A stretch of DNA of 64,000 nt from Haloechinothrix halophila YIM 93223 (GTDB lineage: Bacteria > Actinomycetota > Actinomycetes > Mycobacteriales > Pseudonocardiaceae): the NCBI RefSeq assembly GCF_000504245.1, contig NZ_KI632509.1:5297502-5361501 (forward strand), in the 5' to 3' direction. Under the pieces are notes generated by a model, which saw nothing but the letters and a program-made list of their open reading frames with translations, had not been told where the DNA came from and did not search any database. The translations under genes and the position numbers were made by a program. Positions 35,616-50,446 of this stretch are shown piece by piece; position 1 is the first letter of the stretch; each line of letters opens with the position of its first letter.

Positions 35616-37040
35616 GTGTTCAACTCCCCACAAGAGGTCCTGCGCTTCATTTCCGATGAGGGAGTGAAGTTCGTGGACGTGCGTTTCTGTGACCTTCCCG
35701 GCATCATGCAGCACTTCAACGTGCCAGCGTCCTCCTTCGACGAAGATTCGTTCATCGACGGTCTCGCGTTCGACGGCTCATCGGTGCGTGGTTTCCAGGA
35801 GATCCACGAGTCGGACATGCTGTTGCTGCCTGACCCCTACACGGCGCGTCTCGACCCGTTCCGGATCGAGAAGACGCTGATCATGAACTTCTTCGTGCAT
35901 GACCCGTTCACGCGCGAGCCCTACAGCCGTGACCCGCGCAACATCGCGCGCAAGGCTGAGGAGTACCTGTCCGAGTCCGGCATCGCCGACACCGCGTTCT
36001 TCGGTCCCGAGGCCGAGTTCTACATCTTCGACTCGGTCCGCTTCGACAGCACGGAACGCGGCACCTTCCACGAGATCGACTCGGTCGAGGGCTGGTGGAA
36101 CACCGGCCGCGACGAAGAGGGCGGCAACCGTGGTTACAAGACCCGCTACAAGGGCGGCTACTTCCCCGTCCCGCCGGTTGACCACTACGCCGACCTGCGT
36201 GACCAGATCTCGCTGAACCTCGCCGACGCCGGTTTCTCCGTCGAGCGTGCCCACCACGAGGTCGGCACCGCTGGCCAGGCCGAGATCAACTACAAGTTCA
36301 ACACGCTGCTGCACTCCGCCGACGACCTGCAGCTGTTCAAGTACATCGTGAAGAACACGGCCTGGCAGGCTGGCAAGACCGCGACGTTCATGCCGAAGCC
36401 GCTCTATGGCGACAACGGCTCTGGTATGCACTGCCACCAGTCGCTGTGGAAGGACGGCCAGCCGCTGTTCTTCGACGAGTCCGGCTACGCGGGCCTGTCC
36501 GACACCGCCCGCCACTACATCGGCGGCATCCTGGCCCACGCGCCGACCCTGCTGGCGTTCACCAACCCGACCATCAACTCGTACCACCGGCTCGTGCCGG
36601 GCTTCGAGGCCCCGGTCAGCCTGGTGTACTCGCAGCGGAACCGGTCGGCGTGTGTCCGTATCCCGATCACCGGCAACAACGCCAAGGCCAAGCGCATCGA
36701 GTTCCGGTGCCCGGACTCCTCGGGTAACCCGTACCTCGCGTTCTCCGCGATGGTCATGGCCGGTCTCGACGGCATCAAGAACAAGATCGAGCCAGCCGAC
36801 CCGATCGACAAGGACCTCTACGAGCTGCCGCCGGAGGAGCTGGCGAACGTGGCCCAGGTCCCGGCCGACCTCGGTTCGGTGCTCGACAACCTGGAGCGCG
36901 ACCACGACTTCCTCCTCGAGGGCGGCGTGTTCACCTCCGACGTCGTCGAAACCTGGATCGACTTCAAGCGCGAGCACGAGATCGACCCGATGCGGCTGCG
37001 CCCGCACCCGTACGAGTTCGCCCTGTACTACGACTGCTGA
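35616..37040 (+). CDS. glnA: Glutamine synthetase type I (GlnA1)
   Basis: GlnA1 (EC 6.3.1.2) joins ammonia to glutamate using ATP. The 474-aa product has [11 protein letters not shown] and [12 protein letters not shown] metal and substrate motifs, the [17 protein letters not shown] loop, RSACVRIP, and the adenylylation Tyr in [11 protein letters not shown] near residue 400. It is therefore the GSI-beta form controlled by GlnE, encoded nearby. The start is GTG 35616 with AAGGAG about 9 nt upstream. A GlnR box lies upstream and a terminator follows. Confidence 0.97.
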   Translation: MFNSPQEVLRFISDEGVKFVDVRFCDLPGIMQHFNVPASSFDEDSFIDGLAFDGSSVRGFQEIHESDMLLLPDPYTARLDPFRIEKTLIMNFFVHDPFTREPYSRDPRNIARKAEEYLSESGIADTAFFGPEAEFYIFDSVRFDSTERGTFHEIDSVEGWWNTGRDEEGGNRGYKTRYKGGYFPVPPVDHYADLRDQISLNLADAGFSVERAHHEVGTAGQAEINYKFNTLLHSADDLQLFKYIVKNTAWQAGKTATFMPKPLYGDNGSGMHCHQSLWKDGQPLFFDESGYAGLSDTARHYIGGILAHAPTLLAFTNPTINSYHRLVPGFEAPVSLVYSQRNRSACVRIPITGNNAKAKRIEFRCPDSSGNPYLAFSAMVMAGLDGIKNKIEPADPIDKDLYELPPEELANVAQVPADLGSVLDNLERDHDFLLEGGVFTSDVVETWIDFKREHEIDPMRLRPHPYEFALYYDC

Positions 37041-37071
37041 GGCAGCCGTGTAGCGAGCGGTAACAACGCTG

Positions 37072-37110
37072 ACTGGGCGGGAGTCACGATGTGGCTCCCG
37101 CCCAGTTTTG
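37072..37110 (+). terminator. Rho-independent terminator of glnA1
   Basis: A 12-bp stem, ACTGGGCGGGAG (37072-37083) with 37095-37106, is followed by a TTTTGTG tail on the plus strand, 32 nt after the glnA1 stop. Confidence 0.9.
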
Positions 37111-37167
37111 TGTCGCGGTACCGACGGTCACGCAGCGCCGCGCCTGCTTCGCGCATTCGGCTGGGGT

Positions 37168-37587
37168 TCAACCCGCCAGCGCGAACCCCGCGCTGCGGAA
37201 CTGTTCCTCCGGCTCCCCGACCAGCTTGCGCTTGTCCAGGTCCATCAGGCCGAGCACGCATTCCACCTCGGCGGCGACGGTACCGTCGAGCTTACGGATC
37301 TCCGAGTACATCTCGAACGTCTTGCTCCCGCCGAAGCTCACGTCGCAGGTGACGTCGACAGTGTCGCCCTCGCGCAGCTCGCGGCGGAACTTCACGCGGG
37401 TCTCCAGCAGCACCGGCGCGATGTTGCGATCCGCGAACCCGTTGCCCTCGCCACGCGCCTGATAGAACCACTCCAGCCGCGCGACCTCGGCGTACTGGTG
37501 ATACACGGCGTGGTTGACGTGGCCCAGGGTGTCCAGTTCGTAGTGCCGCACCTTGATCCGGACCGAAAACTGCTCAGGTTCACTCAC
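37168..37587 (-). CDS. Acyl-CoA thioesterase (4HBT hotdog family)
   Basis: The 139-aa single hotdog-domain protein has the 4HBT signature VRHYELDTLGHVNHAVYHQY with the catalytic Asp near residue 19. Such enzymes hydrolyse acyl-CoA thioesters. The substrate cannot be read from sequence. GTG start 37587. It lies 74 bp downstream of glnE on the same strand. Confidence 0.88.
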   Translation of the reverse strand: MSEPEQFSVRIKVRHYELDTLGHVNHAVYHQYAEVARLEWFYQARGEGNGFADRNIAPVLLETRVKFRRELREGDTVDVTCDVSFGGSKTFEMYSEIRKLDGTVAAEVECVLGLMDLDKRKLVGEPEEQFRSAGFALAG

Positions 37588-37661
37588 CCGGCCACCCTAA
37601 CCCCGTGCCTCCACTACCCCGTGCACCCAGGTGACGCGCTACACAGGGCAGCCAGCGGCAC

Positions 37662-40625
37662 TCAGGCGTCGTAGAACAGCCGATCCACGACGGCGCGTGC
37701 CCTGCGGGCGGTGCGGCGATAGGCGTCCAGGAACTCGCCGGGATCCTCGTCGGCCTCGTAGCCGAGGATGCGCGCCACCGCGACCAATTCCTTTCCCGAC
37801 GTCGGGATCTGATCCACCGGTTTGCCACGCACCAGCGTCGCGGCGTTGCGCACCTTGGTGGCCAGTAGCCATGCCTCGGTGAGTGCGTCGGCGTCAGCCT
37901 GCTCCACCAGCCCAGACTCCGCCAGTGCGGCGAGTGCGTCGAGGGTGGACGTCGTCCGCAGCGTGGGCACCTCGTGCGCGTGCAGCAACTGCAGCAGTTG
38001 CGCCGTCCACTCGACGTCGCCGAGCCCGCCGGTGCCCAGCTTGGTGTTGGTGCGCGGATCGGTGCCCCTCGGCAACCGCTCGGTATCGACTCGCGCCTTG
38101 ATCCGGCGCACCTCCCGCGCCTGCGTCGCTGAGATCCCACCGCCGGGGTACCGCACTGGGTCGATCATCTCGACGAACCGGTCGCACAAGTCGGGATCGC
38201 CCGCGACCGGCCGGGCGCGCAGCAGCGCCTGGGCCTCCCAGACCTCACTCCAGCGCTGGTAGTACGCGCGGTAGGACTCCAGCGTCCGCACCAGCGGCCC
38301 CTGGCGGCCCTCTGGGCGCAAGTCTGCGTCCACCGTCAGCGGCGGATCCTGGCTGGGCGAACCGAGCAACCTGCTGACCATGCTGGCCACCTCGGTGGCA
38401 TAGCGGACGGCCTCCCCCTCACTGACGCCCTCGCACGGTTCGCACACGAACAGCACGTCAGCGTCGGAGCCGTAGCCCAATTCGCTGCCGCCGAGCCTGC
38501 CCATACCGACCACGGCCACCCTGGCGACATCCTCGCCCTTGCGGCGTTGCGCGACGTCGAGAGTCGCCTGCAGTACGGCGGCCCATACGCTCGACAGCGC
38601 CGCGCACACCTCGGGCACCGGCATCAGCCCAAGCAGGTCGGCGCACGCCACGCGGAGCATCTCGTGCCTGCGCAGTGAGCGTGCGGTCGGCACCGCGCTG
38701 TGCACGAAGGTGTGCCGCGCGACCGCCTTGCGCAGCGAGACCGCGACCTCGTCCGGGTCCTTGCCGGTCAATTCGGCAGGTTTGCCGAGCAACCGCAGCA
38801 CCTCGGGTGCGCGCATCAGCAGCTCGGGAATCAGCTTCGACGTCCCGAGCACCGTCGCGAGGTTGTCGACGACGGCACCCTCGTCACGCAGCACCCGCAG
38901 ATACCATGGGGTTTCCGCCAGCGCCTCGGATACCTTGCGGTAGGCAAGCAGGCCACCATCCGGGTCGGGGGTATCGGCGAATCGGTCCAGCAGCACCGGC
39001 AGCAACGTCTGCTGGATCGAGGCGCGCCGCGACATCCCGGAGGTCAACGCCTTGATGTGGTTCAGCGCGCCGTCCGGTGCCGTGTAACCGAGCGCGGCGA
39101 GTCTGCGTTTCGCCTCGTCGGTGGTTAGCCGCAGCGCTTCGGTCGGCACCCGCGCCACGGACTCCAACAGCGGACGGTAGAACAACTTCTCGTGCAGCCG
39201 CCGGACCGCCTGCATTTTCTTGCGGAACTCGCCGAGCAGCACCTCCCCTGCCGACCGGCCACGCTGCGGTTTCAGGCCGATGGAGCGCGCGAGCCACCGC
39301 AGCTCGTCGACGTCGTCCGCATCGGGGAACAGGTGGGTGCGGCGCAGCCGGTGCAGCTGCAGCCGGTGCTCCAAACTCCGCAGGAACCGGTATGCCGACT
39401 CCAGCTCAGCGACGTCCGACCTGCCGACGTAACCGCCGCTACCCAGGGCTTCCAGCGCCTCCATGGTCGATGGCGACCGCAGCTCTGGATCCGCCCTGCC
39501 ATGCACGAGCTGCAGTAACTGCACGGCGAACTCGACGTCCCGCAAGCCGCCGCGACCGAGCTTGAGCTCCCGATCCGCGATGTCGGCCGGCACGTGGTTC
39601 TCGACCTTGCGCCGCATGCTCTGCACGTCGACGACGAAATTCTCCCGTTCGGCCGCCGACCACACCAGTGGCGTGACGATCTCGGCGTACTGCGCGCCCA
39701 GTTCCTCGTCGCCCGCGACAGGGCGGGCCTTCAGCAACGCCTGGAACTCCCAAGTTCGCGCCCACTTCTTGTAATAGGCCGCGTGGCCGTCAATGGTGCG
39801 CACCAACGCGCCCGCCTTGCCCTCCGGCCGGAGCGCGGCGTCCACCTCGAAGCACGACGCGCCGACCAGTCGCATCATCCCGCTCGCTACCCGCGTGGCC
39901 AGCGCGTTGTCACCCTCGCCAACAAAGATGATGTCGACGTCGCTGACGTAGTTGAGCTCGCGTCCACCGGTCTTACCCATCGCGATGACGGCCAGGCGGG
40001 TGGACCCGTCGTCACCACCGCACTCCAGCCAGGCGACGTCGAGCGCGACACGCAGCACCGCCTCGGCGAGTTCGGTCAGCCAGGTGGTGACCTCGGTGTA
40101 GCTGGGCTGGCCGAGGTCGGGCTCAACGAGGAACGCCAGGTCGGCCGCCGCGATCTCCACCAGCAACCCTCGATAGCCCTGCCGCAACGCCCTCACCGCG
40201 TCCTTGCCTTGCAGCAGCGATCCATCGTCGCGCAGCGCTTCACGCAACCGTGCTGTGTAGCTTTCAACGCCTGCCCGCGCGGGTTCGACGAGCCCACGCC
40301 ACGCGCCGGGGTTGCTCACCAGGAAGTCGGAGAGCGTGGTGGAACCACCCAGAATGGCAAGCAGCCGGGCGCGCAGGCCCGCGTCGGTGTGCAGTGCGCT
40401 GTTCAGCTCACTCCAGCTCGCCTCATCGACCTCGCGCATGCGTTCGATGCTGAGTAGGGCAGCGTCCGGGTCCGGCACCCGCGAGAGGGCAAGCAGGATA
40501 GGCACGCTCGCTTCGACGGGTCCGGTGGTGTTCCACCAGCCCGCCGCGACGAGCTGCTCCTGTGCCCTGTCTCCGGTGAGCCCGAACCGGCCGGGCTTCG
40601 GCGCTGCACGGTCCCACGATGTCAC
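37662..40625 (-). CDS. glnE: Bifunctional glutamine-synthetase adenylyltransferase (GlnE)
   Basis: GlnE adenylylates and deadenylylates GlnA1 to match activity to nitrogen supply. The 987-aa protein has two nucleotidyltransferase domains, with GGRELNYVSDVDIIFVGEG near residue 225 and GGSELGYGSDADVLFV near residue 710. Each is followed by a GlnD-type helical domain. Both catalytic Asp pairs are intact. It starts at GTG 40625. In Mycobacterium glnE is flanked by glnA1 and glnA2; here glnA2 lies about 11 kb upstream. Confidence 0.96.
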   Translation of the reverse strand: MTSWDRAAPKPGRFGLTGDRAQEQLVAAGWWNTTGPVEASVPILLALSRVPDPDAALLSIERMREVDEASWSELNSALHTDAGLRARLLAILGGSTTLSDFLVSNPGAWRGLVEPARAGVESYTARLREALRDDGSLLQGKDAVRALRQGYRGLLVEIAAADLAFLVEPDLGQPSYTEVTTWLTELAEAVLRVALDVAWLECGGDDGSTRLAVIAMGKTGGRELNYVSDVDIIFVGEGDNALATRVASGMMRLVGASCFEVDAALRPEGKAGALVRTIDGHAAYYKKWARTWEFQALLKARPVAGDEELGAQYAEIVTPLVWSAAERENFVVDVQSMRRKVENHVPADIADRELKLGRGGLRDVEFAVQLLQLVHGRADPELRSPSTMEALEALGSGGYVGRSDVAELESAYRFLRSLEHRLQLHRLRRTHLFPDADDVDELRWLARSIGLKPQRGRSAGEVLLGEFRKKMQAVRRLHEKLFYRPLLESVARVPTEALRLTTDEAKRRLAALGYTAPDGALNHIKALTSGMSRRASIQQTLLPVLLDRFADTPDPDGGLLAYRKVSEALAETPWYLRVLRDEGAVVDNLATVLGTSKLIPELLMRAPEVLRLLGKPAELTGKDPDEVAVSLRKAVARHTFVHSAVPTARSLRRHEMLRVACADLLGLMPVPEVCAALSSVWAAVLQATLDVAQRRKGEDVARVAVVGMGRLGGSELGYGSDADVLFVCEPCEGVSEGEAVRYATEVASMVSRLLGSPSQDPPLTVDADLRPEGRQGPLVRTLESYRAYYQRWSEVWEAQALLRARPVAGDPDLCDRFVEMIDPVRYPGGGISATQAREVRRIKARVDTERLPRGTDPRTNTKLGTGGLGDVEWTAQLLQLLHAHEVPTLRTTSTLDALAALAESGLVEQADADALTEAWLLATKVRNAATLVRGKPVDQIPTSGKELVAVARILGYEADEDPGEFLDAYRRTARRARAVVDRLFYDA

Positions 40626-40796
40626 CTGCGCCAGCCTAGTTGCTCACGCTGGCCGAACCCTGCTCACCAGGCGGTATCACCCCGATGCGCGCGGATACGC
40701 ATTCCCCTAATGATGCGTAGCAGTGTGGGTAGCTTCCCCGATGAGGGGTGGTTTGTCGCGGCGCATGCTGAATCTCACGAGGAAAAGAGGTGCGCC

Positions 40797-41066
40797 ATGA
40801 CTGACCGAGAGATGCAACGACTGTACGACGTCGCCGAGGGAAACCTCCTGTTCCACACCGGCCGCTGGGGCGGGCCTGCCGGGTATCGCTGGCGGGGCCC
40901 GGACGGCACCGAAGCCGGCACAGTCCCGCCGTGGCTGGAAGAAGAACTCGACCGGCTCCACGACCTCGGCCTCATCGCGATCGAGACCCGCAGAGGACCG
41001 TTCGACCGAGTCGTCACGATCACGTCGCGTGGGCTCAGCGCGCTCCACGTCGCGAACGCCGCCTGA
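40797..41066 (+). CDS. Small protein of unknown function
   Basis: The 89-aa product begins MTDREMQRLYDVAEGN and has an apparent winged-helix-like end (LEEELDRLHDLGLIAIETRRG, VVTITSRGLSAL). ATG 40797 has AGAGG about 7 nt upstream. It reads convergently to the GNAT gene, with a 5-bp gap between stops. A DNA-binding role is possible but not shown. Confidence 0.65.
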   Translation: MTDREMQRLYDVAEGNLLFHTGRWGGPAGYRWRGPDGTEAGTVPPWLEEELDRLHDLGLIAIETRRGPFDRVVTITSRGLSALHVANAA

Positions 41067-41071
41067 CCGTC

Positions 41072-41914
41072 CTAGCTGAAGCGGTGGTCGATCGCGTCGA
41101 GCACCGGCACGTACCCGAGCTTCTGATAGATCGCGTTCGACGTCGGGTTCGAGAGATCAGTGAACAGCACGACGTCGGTGGCACCGTTGTCCAGTGCCCA
41201 CTGACTCACGGCAGCCGTCACCGCGGCCCCATAGCCGCGCCCCCGATACTCCCTCGGCGTGTAGACCGAACCAACCCGCGACATCCCGTTCCTGGGCACA
41301 GACGCAGCCGCATACGAGACCGGCACACCCGACACGCGCCACATGCCGTGTGCGCTGCCTGCCGCGAGCTCGCGGCGCAGGTTCCCTTCCGGCCAGTCCG
41401 GATCGGCCGTCGGCATGTGGGCATCCTCGACGAACCCGCGCCGCCACGTCACCAGCAACGGGACATCGGACTCAGTGGCACGCAGCCAGTCGCCCTCGAC
41501 GGCAGGCGGCCGTAGCGAGTCGAGCCGGTACTGCCGTTGCAGCATCCCTTGCGTGGACCTCTGGCCCGTCGCCGACACCCAGAGTTCGGCGAACCGGTCG
41601 GCTTCCGGCCGTGGACCGCTCACTCCACTGACTTCGTACCCGGCATCGGTCAGGAACTCGACCAAAGCCGGCATCGCACGTTCCGGCACGCCGCTCACTC
41701 CGATCGGCCATGGCGGCGTACGGAAGGCCGCGCCGATCAGTTCGCCGTCGTCGTGGACTGTGATCAGCAGCGGGCGCCGTGTTCCCGACGACGGAGCCGC
41801 CGCGATCTGCCGCAGCACGGTTAACGCAATCGTGTGCCGAACCGGATCGGATTCGTACAGCGTCCCGGCGACGTCCAGGAACTCGGTCACGTCGTCGTAA
41901 GTCACGAACTCCAT
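41072..41914 (-). CDS. GNAT-family N-acetyltransferase
   Basis: The 280-aa protein has a C-terminal GNAT fold with the acetyl-CoA loop in YTPREYRGRGYGAAVTAAV and the following NPTSNAIYQKLGY helix. An N-terminal region of about 140 residues may be a degenerate second GNAT unit. The acceptor is unknown. ATG 41914 (MEFVTYDDVTEF) is chosen over an upstream extension. It sits just beyond the rRNA terminator. Confidence 0.85.
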   Translation of the reverse strand: MEFVTYDDVTEFLDVAGTLYESDPVRHTIALTVLRQIAAAPSSGTRRPLLITVHDDGELIGAAFRTPPWPIGVSGVPERAMPALVEFLTDAGYEVSGVSGPRPEADRFAELWVSATGQRSTQGMLQRQYRLDSLRPPAVEGDWLRATESDVPLLVTWRRGFVEDAHMPTADPDWPEGNLRRELAAGSAHGMWRVSGVPVSYAAASVPRNGMSRVGSVYTPREYRGRGYGAAVTAAVSQWALDNGATDVVLFTDLSNPTSNAIYQKLGYVPVLDAIDHRFS

Positions 41915-41995
41915 CGTGGAATGATCCGCCCGTGGCGGGCACCGGTCCACCGGATTTCGCGCTCGCCGACGGCGGATGCCCTTACCAAAACGCAC

Positions 41996-42052
41996 CTGAA
42001 AAAGACTGAGGCCCCGGGAGAACGGAAAATCGTTCTCAACCGGGGCCTCAGT
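41996..42052 (-). terminator. rRNA operon terminator
   Basis: A long stem (ACTGAGGCCCCGG at 42005-42017 pairing with 42040-42052, plus a second stem inside) is followed on the minus strand by TCTTTTTCAG. It lies 9 nt after the 5S 3' end. Confidence 0.9.
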
Positions 42053-42060
42053 TAAATGAT

Positions 42061-42178
42061 GTTCGGCGGTGTCCTACTCTCCCACACCCTCGCGAGTGCA
42101 GTACCATCGGCGCTGGCAGGCTTAGCTTCCGGGTTCGGAATGGGTCCGGGCGTTTCCCTGCCGCTATAACCGCCGTAA
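42061..42178 (-). rRNA. rrf: 5S ribosomal RNA
   Basis: About 118 nt. The minus strand reads TTACGGCGGTTATAGCGGC at the 5' end and ends GAGAGTAGGACACCGCCGAA, pairing to helix I. The conserved CCCGGACCCATTCCGAACCC loop is present. Confidence 0.95.
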
Positions 42179-42284
42179 CTCTGTCCACCAGCAACAGGGT
42201 GTTCTGTGTGTGGTGGCATTCCCCGGAACCGTGTGGTTGGCGGGGAATGAAAGCCTGACGATGTGTGTCGTATTCAGTTTGTGT

Positions 42285-42328
42285 GGTGTGGTGTTTCAGA
42301 GTTGTAGAGTGGATGCGTAGCATGTTTG

Positions 42329-42332
<4 letters not shown>
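42285..42332 (-). repeat. 23S processing stalk, 3' arm
   Basis: About 48 nt complementary, with few mismatches, to 45442-45489 on the other side of the 23S gene. The two arms pair in the precursor to form the stem cut by RNase III. Confidence 0.8.
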
Positions 42333-47280
<4,948 letters not shown>

Positions 47281-47372
47281 TGAACAAAATTGAAGAGAAT
47301 CATCGACTCTTAAAAAAAACTCAAAAAAGAACCAACAAAGGTTCAAAAAAATCTACTGGCTTAGTAAACAAA

Positions 47373-47399
47373 GCACACTGTTGAGTTCTCAAACAACAC
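47373..47399 (-). repeat. 16S processing stalk 5' arm with boxA-like sequence
   Basis: The minus strand reads GTTTGAGAACTCAACAGTG, a form typical of actinobacterial rRNA leaders. It is partly complementary to 45505-45531. Confidence 0.75.
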
Positions 47400-47525
47400 G
47401 CACCGCAAATCACTCTAAGTTTAGAGAAATCCTTGGTAGTTGCTGCCCTTAGCGAAGCCTCAACCCCGGACAGTAGTCTCATCGACTTTATCAGGGGTCT
47501 CGGCCCAACCTTGGGCCGTCGCAGT

Positions 47526-47554
47526 ACGTTACCCGGTCCGTCTCGCGGTGTCAA
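47526..47554 (-). promoter_or_regulatory. rRNA promoter (proximal)
   Basis: A perfect -35 TTGACA (47549-47554), 17-bp spacer and -10 TAACGT (47526-47531), pointing to 16S about 245 bp away. Confidence 0.8.
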
Positions 47555-47670
47555 CCCGCTCGGCCCGGGTGGGTTCTTGCTGACTGGGTTAAACCCTATC
47601 AGCCGTCTCCCTACCGGTCCTTCAGGGGGTCTTTCTCCCCGTCGGCCCGGCGTTCCTGGCGACATGGAGA

Positions 47671-47699
47671 ACATTACACGTCCCCATGATCGCCAAAAA
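47671..47699 (-). promoter_or_regulatory. rRNA promoter (distal, weaker)
   Basis: TTTTTG (47694-47699), 17-bp spacer and TAATGT (47671-47676). It begins 60 bp after the stop of the acyltransferase gene. Confidence 0.5.
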
Positions 47700-47758
47700 C
47701 GGGGGGTCCCTTTCTTCGAAAGCGCAGGTCAACGCGGTACGCCCGGCGAGGGGGCGTG

Positions 47759-49576
47759 TTAGGCCCCCGACGCGAGCAACGCGGCGAGCTCACCGACGGC
47801 CCGACGAAGCTCGCGACCGAACGCGTACATCGGCTCCGCGACAGGGCGCGGCGTACTGAGATAGATCGCCAGTCGCTCCGGCAGCAACACGTAGCCGACG
47901 CCGATGCACTTGCCACTCGTCGACCCAAAGCCGAAGTACCGGATGTTGACCGACGGTGCGGAACTCGTGCTGAGGTAGTCGTCGCGCATCCGAAGCCACC
48001 CCGGCGACTCGTACAGCGCGAACGGCTCGGTCACACCCAACTCCGCCCCACGTCGCTGCTGGATCAGTTGCAGCTCCCACAGGTGTTGCTCGGGCGCCTG
48101 TCCGGTCTGGCATTCCTTCGCGCGCGCGACGTGCTTGTCCGCCGCGGCCCGGAACGCGTCGCGACGAGCTACCTCGTCGACGTCGTCGTCGGTCATCGCG
48201 GCGACGAACCGTTGCAGCTCGGGCGTGACCACCCGCATCGCCTCGGTCCTGCCCCGCCGGTACTGCCGGGTCGCGATCGACTCGTACGTCGCGCCCTGCA
48301 AGCCCTTCGCCCGATAGTGGGCCAATTGGTACGCGCATTGCATGAACGCGTCCGGCGAGACCCCGAGCTTCTTAGCGGTGTTAGCGCCGAAGTCGTCGAA
48401 GGACAGCAGGGACGTCGCGGTGTCTGCGGCTTGCGCGGCGAACGACTCCGCCGCCGAGGTGATGTCGGCCCGCAGCGCGTCCGTGAGCGTGAACTCGATC
48501 GGCGCGACGGCGGGTTTGCCCTGCGCTACCGCGCCCGACCGCGCCGAGTGGGATTCTGCGGTGTCGTCGAACAGCGCGTCCACGAACCGCAGGACGGTGG
48601 TGCCGTCCAGCTCGCAGTGCTCGACATTGATGCCCGCCGTGCCATCAGCGAACACGATGAACGAGACCGCCTTGTCGAACCAGCGGTTGGCGCTGTCACC
48701 GTGCAGCAGCTGGTCACAGGTTTGGTGGGCATCGTCAGGCACGAGGTCGTCGAGGCAAACACAGAACAGTGCCCGCTCGACCTCGTCGAGCAACGCGGAG
48801 TTGCCAGCATCGGCGGCGAGCAAATCCTGCCTGGTTGCTGCCCACTCAGCCCGCGCCTTGGTGGTGAGGTGTCCCACGGACGTCCCTGACGCGGCCGGTA
48901 TGGCACCGGCGTCCATCACCGCCCGCATACCGTCCGCGAGTTCGTCGAGCGTGTGTGGTGTGCCCTGCTCGCCGAGGACGTCCATCCGGAACATGTTGCC
49001 CCGGTAGAACACCAGGATGTGTCGCTCGGTCGACGGCCCTGGCCACTCGTCGCTGTACGGTGCGCGGACCGTGTCCTGCACCTCACCGGGGATGCGCGTC
49101 GTCGAGAACAGGAATTTGTTCTGATCCATCGACTGCGGCACACCGCGTTGCACAATCGGCGGCACGCGTTCCTCATCGAGCAACGACTTGTAGTGCAGCG
49201 CGGACGCGATCAGACCCGCCGCCCGTTCGGCTTGACCGGCGGCGACGTCGTTGAACAGAAAGAAGAAGTTCGCGTTGAGCGCGATGCGGTCTCGGCGGCC
49301 AAGGTAGCGGTATGGCCAGAAGGTGTCGAGCCAACTGTGTACGCCCTCGGTGGCGTCGTACTCGGCCAACGCGGCGTGCAGGGTGTGCGCCGCGCTGCCC
49401 TCTCGCTGGAACTCCTCGACCGCGGCCTTCGTCTCGGCCAGTTCGTCCTCGGTCAGCAGCGGTGTGCACCACTCAAGAAACCGTTCGCAGCTCTCCGCCA
49501 CGCTCGGCAACGGCACCCTGGGCAGGTCGTCATCGTTGCCGAAGGTCCGGGTGGACAGGTTTTCGCTACCGCTCAC
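47759..49576 (-). CDS. Choline/carnitine O-acyltransferase-family protein
   Basis: The 605-aa protein has the layout of the carnitine/choline acyltransferases: an N-terminal PLPSVAESCERFLEWC segment, WLDTFWPYRYLGRRDRIALN, the catalytic His in EHCELDG (H320, the HxxxDG motif), and a C-terminal YLSTSSAPSVNIRYFGFG region like the family's substrate/CoA loop. Such enzymes move acyl groups between CoA and a hydroxy-quaternary amine. Start GTG 49576 has GAGGA at good spacing; a TTG lies 6 nt upstream. It is the third gene of a cassette with a methyltransferase and a dioxygenase. Confidence 0.85.
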   Translation of the reverse strand: MSGSENLSTRTFGNDDDLPRVPLPSVAESCERFLEWCTPLLTEDELAETKAAVEEFQREGSAAHTLHAALAEYDATEGVHSWLDTFWPYRYLGRRDRIALNANFFFLFNDVAAGQAERAAGLIASALHYKSLLDEERVPPIVQRGVPQSMDQNKFLFSTTRIPGEVQDTVRAPYSDEWPGPSTERHILVFYRGNMFRMDVLGEQGTPHTLDELADGMRAVMDAGAIPAASGTSVGHLTTKARAEWAATRQDLLAADAGNSALLDEVERALFCVCLDDLVPDDAHQTCDQLLHGDSANRWFDKAVSFIVFADGTAGINVEHCELDGTTVLRFVDALFDDTAESHSARSGAVAQGKPAVAPIEFTLTDALRADITSAAESFAAQAADTATSLLSFDDFGANTAKKLGVSPDAFMQCAYQLAHYRAKGLQGATYESIATRQYRRGRTEAMRVVTPELQRFVAAMTDDDVDEVARRDAFRAAADKHVARAKECQTGQAPEQHLWELQLIQQRRGAELGVTEPFALYESPGWLRMRDDYLSTSSAPSVNIRYFGFGSTSGKCIGVGYVLLPERLAIYLSTPRPVAEPMYAFGRELRRAVGELAALLASGA

Positions 49577-49590
49577 GCTCAATCCTCACG

Positions 49591-50430
49591 TCACTGCTCG
49601 GGTACGTCGATGGTGCTGCGCTCCCCGCGTGGCACGGAGAGATAGAGCTGGGCATACAGCCAGCCGTCGGTTTCAAGGCCCTCGGGATCGACGCCGTGCG
49701 CCGTCAGTGTGTCGACCATTCGGACCTGCTCATGCTCGTCAGCGAACCGCCGTTGCTTGAACACGCCGTCGACCGGAATGGTGTCGTAACCCAGCCGCGT
49801 GAGCATGTCGGCAACCGGGCCGAACGGGAACATCCGGAGCACGAAGTGCGCCAGCCACGGCCTGCGCTCCCCCGCGGCCGTGATGACACGTTCCAGTGTC
49901 GTGCCTGTGACATAGCCCAGGCAACCAGTGGAAATCACCAGGTCGGTGCCCGCGATCCTGGCGCGCTGCTGCTCGGTTGGCTCCCGCGACTCCAGGTCGG
50001 CGTGGACGTCGGCGTCGAGGAATCCGGCCTCTCGCGCGTAGGCGAGCGCGGGTTGGGCGGCGTCCAGCCCGACGAAGCGGTGCCGATCCAGCCCGCCGCG
50101 TGCCCGCACCAACTGGCGGTCCTGCCGCAGCAGCTCAGCGCGCGACACCGACATCACCGCGTCGTCGCAGTACCGGTCGTAGAGCTCGTCCATCGTCAGA
50201 TCGCAATTCAGCAGCGCGGCGTTGATACCGTACGAACAACCGATATCAACAATCTGACACGTCGTCACCCCACGCGCCTGCCGATAGTCGTCGACTAATT
50301 TCGCGAAGTACGGTTTCGCGAGTTGCGGAATGCAGTAATCGAGCTCCCGCAGCGTGCGAAAGTACGCACGGGGATCTGATTGCGCGTAAATGTGATCGAG
50401 CGACACTTTCCCGGTGGCGTCGAACCCCAC
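49591..50430 (-). CDS. Class I SAM-dependent methyltransferase
   Basis: The 279-aa enzyme has motif I VDIGCSYGINAALL near residue 65, the acidic VGLDAAQPAL strand, and a DLVISTGCLGYV post-motif. The substrate is unknown. Start GTG 50430 (VGFDATGKVSLDHIY) is fixed by AAGGAGG just upstream, inside the 16-bp gap after the dioxygenase stop. Tight spacing on both sides places it in one operon with the dioxygenase and acyltransferase. Confidence 0.82.
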   Translation of the reverse strand: MGFDATGKVSLDHIYAQSDPRAYFRTLRELDYCIPQLAKPYFAKLVDDYRQARGVTTCQIVDIGCSYGINAALLNCDLTMDELYDRYCDDAVMSVSRAELLRQDRQLVRARGGLDRHRFVGLDAAQPALAYAREAGFLDADVHADLESREPTEQQRARIAGTDLVISTGCLGYVTGTTLERVITAAGERRPWLAHFVLRMFPFGPVADMLTRLGYDTIPVDGVFKQRRFADEHEQVRMVDTLTAHGVDPEGLETDGWLYAQLYLSVPRGERSTIDVPEQ

Positions 50431-50446
50431 GGACCGGGCCTCCTTC

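Larger units (their letters stand above)
47281..47758 (-). other. rRNA operon leader and promoter region
   Basis: The 478 bp between 16S and the acyltransferase gene hold two sigma-70-like promoters, a boxA-type antitermination element with the 16S stalk arm (47373-47399), and a T-rich stretch next to 16S. I see no coding gene here. Confidence 0.8.

Noticed and set aside
35778-37007. 409-residue open frame antisense to glnA1
   Set aside because: High-GC third-position bias in glnA1 keeps the opposite frame open. The translation is low-complexity Val/Arg/Gly.
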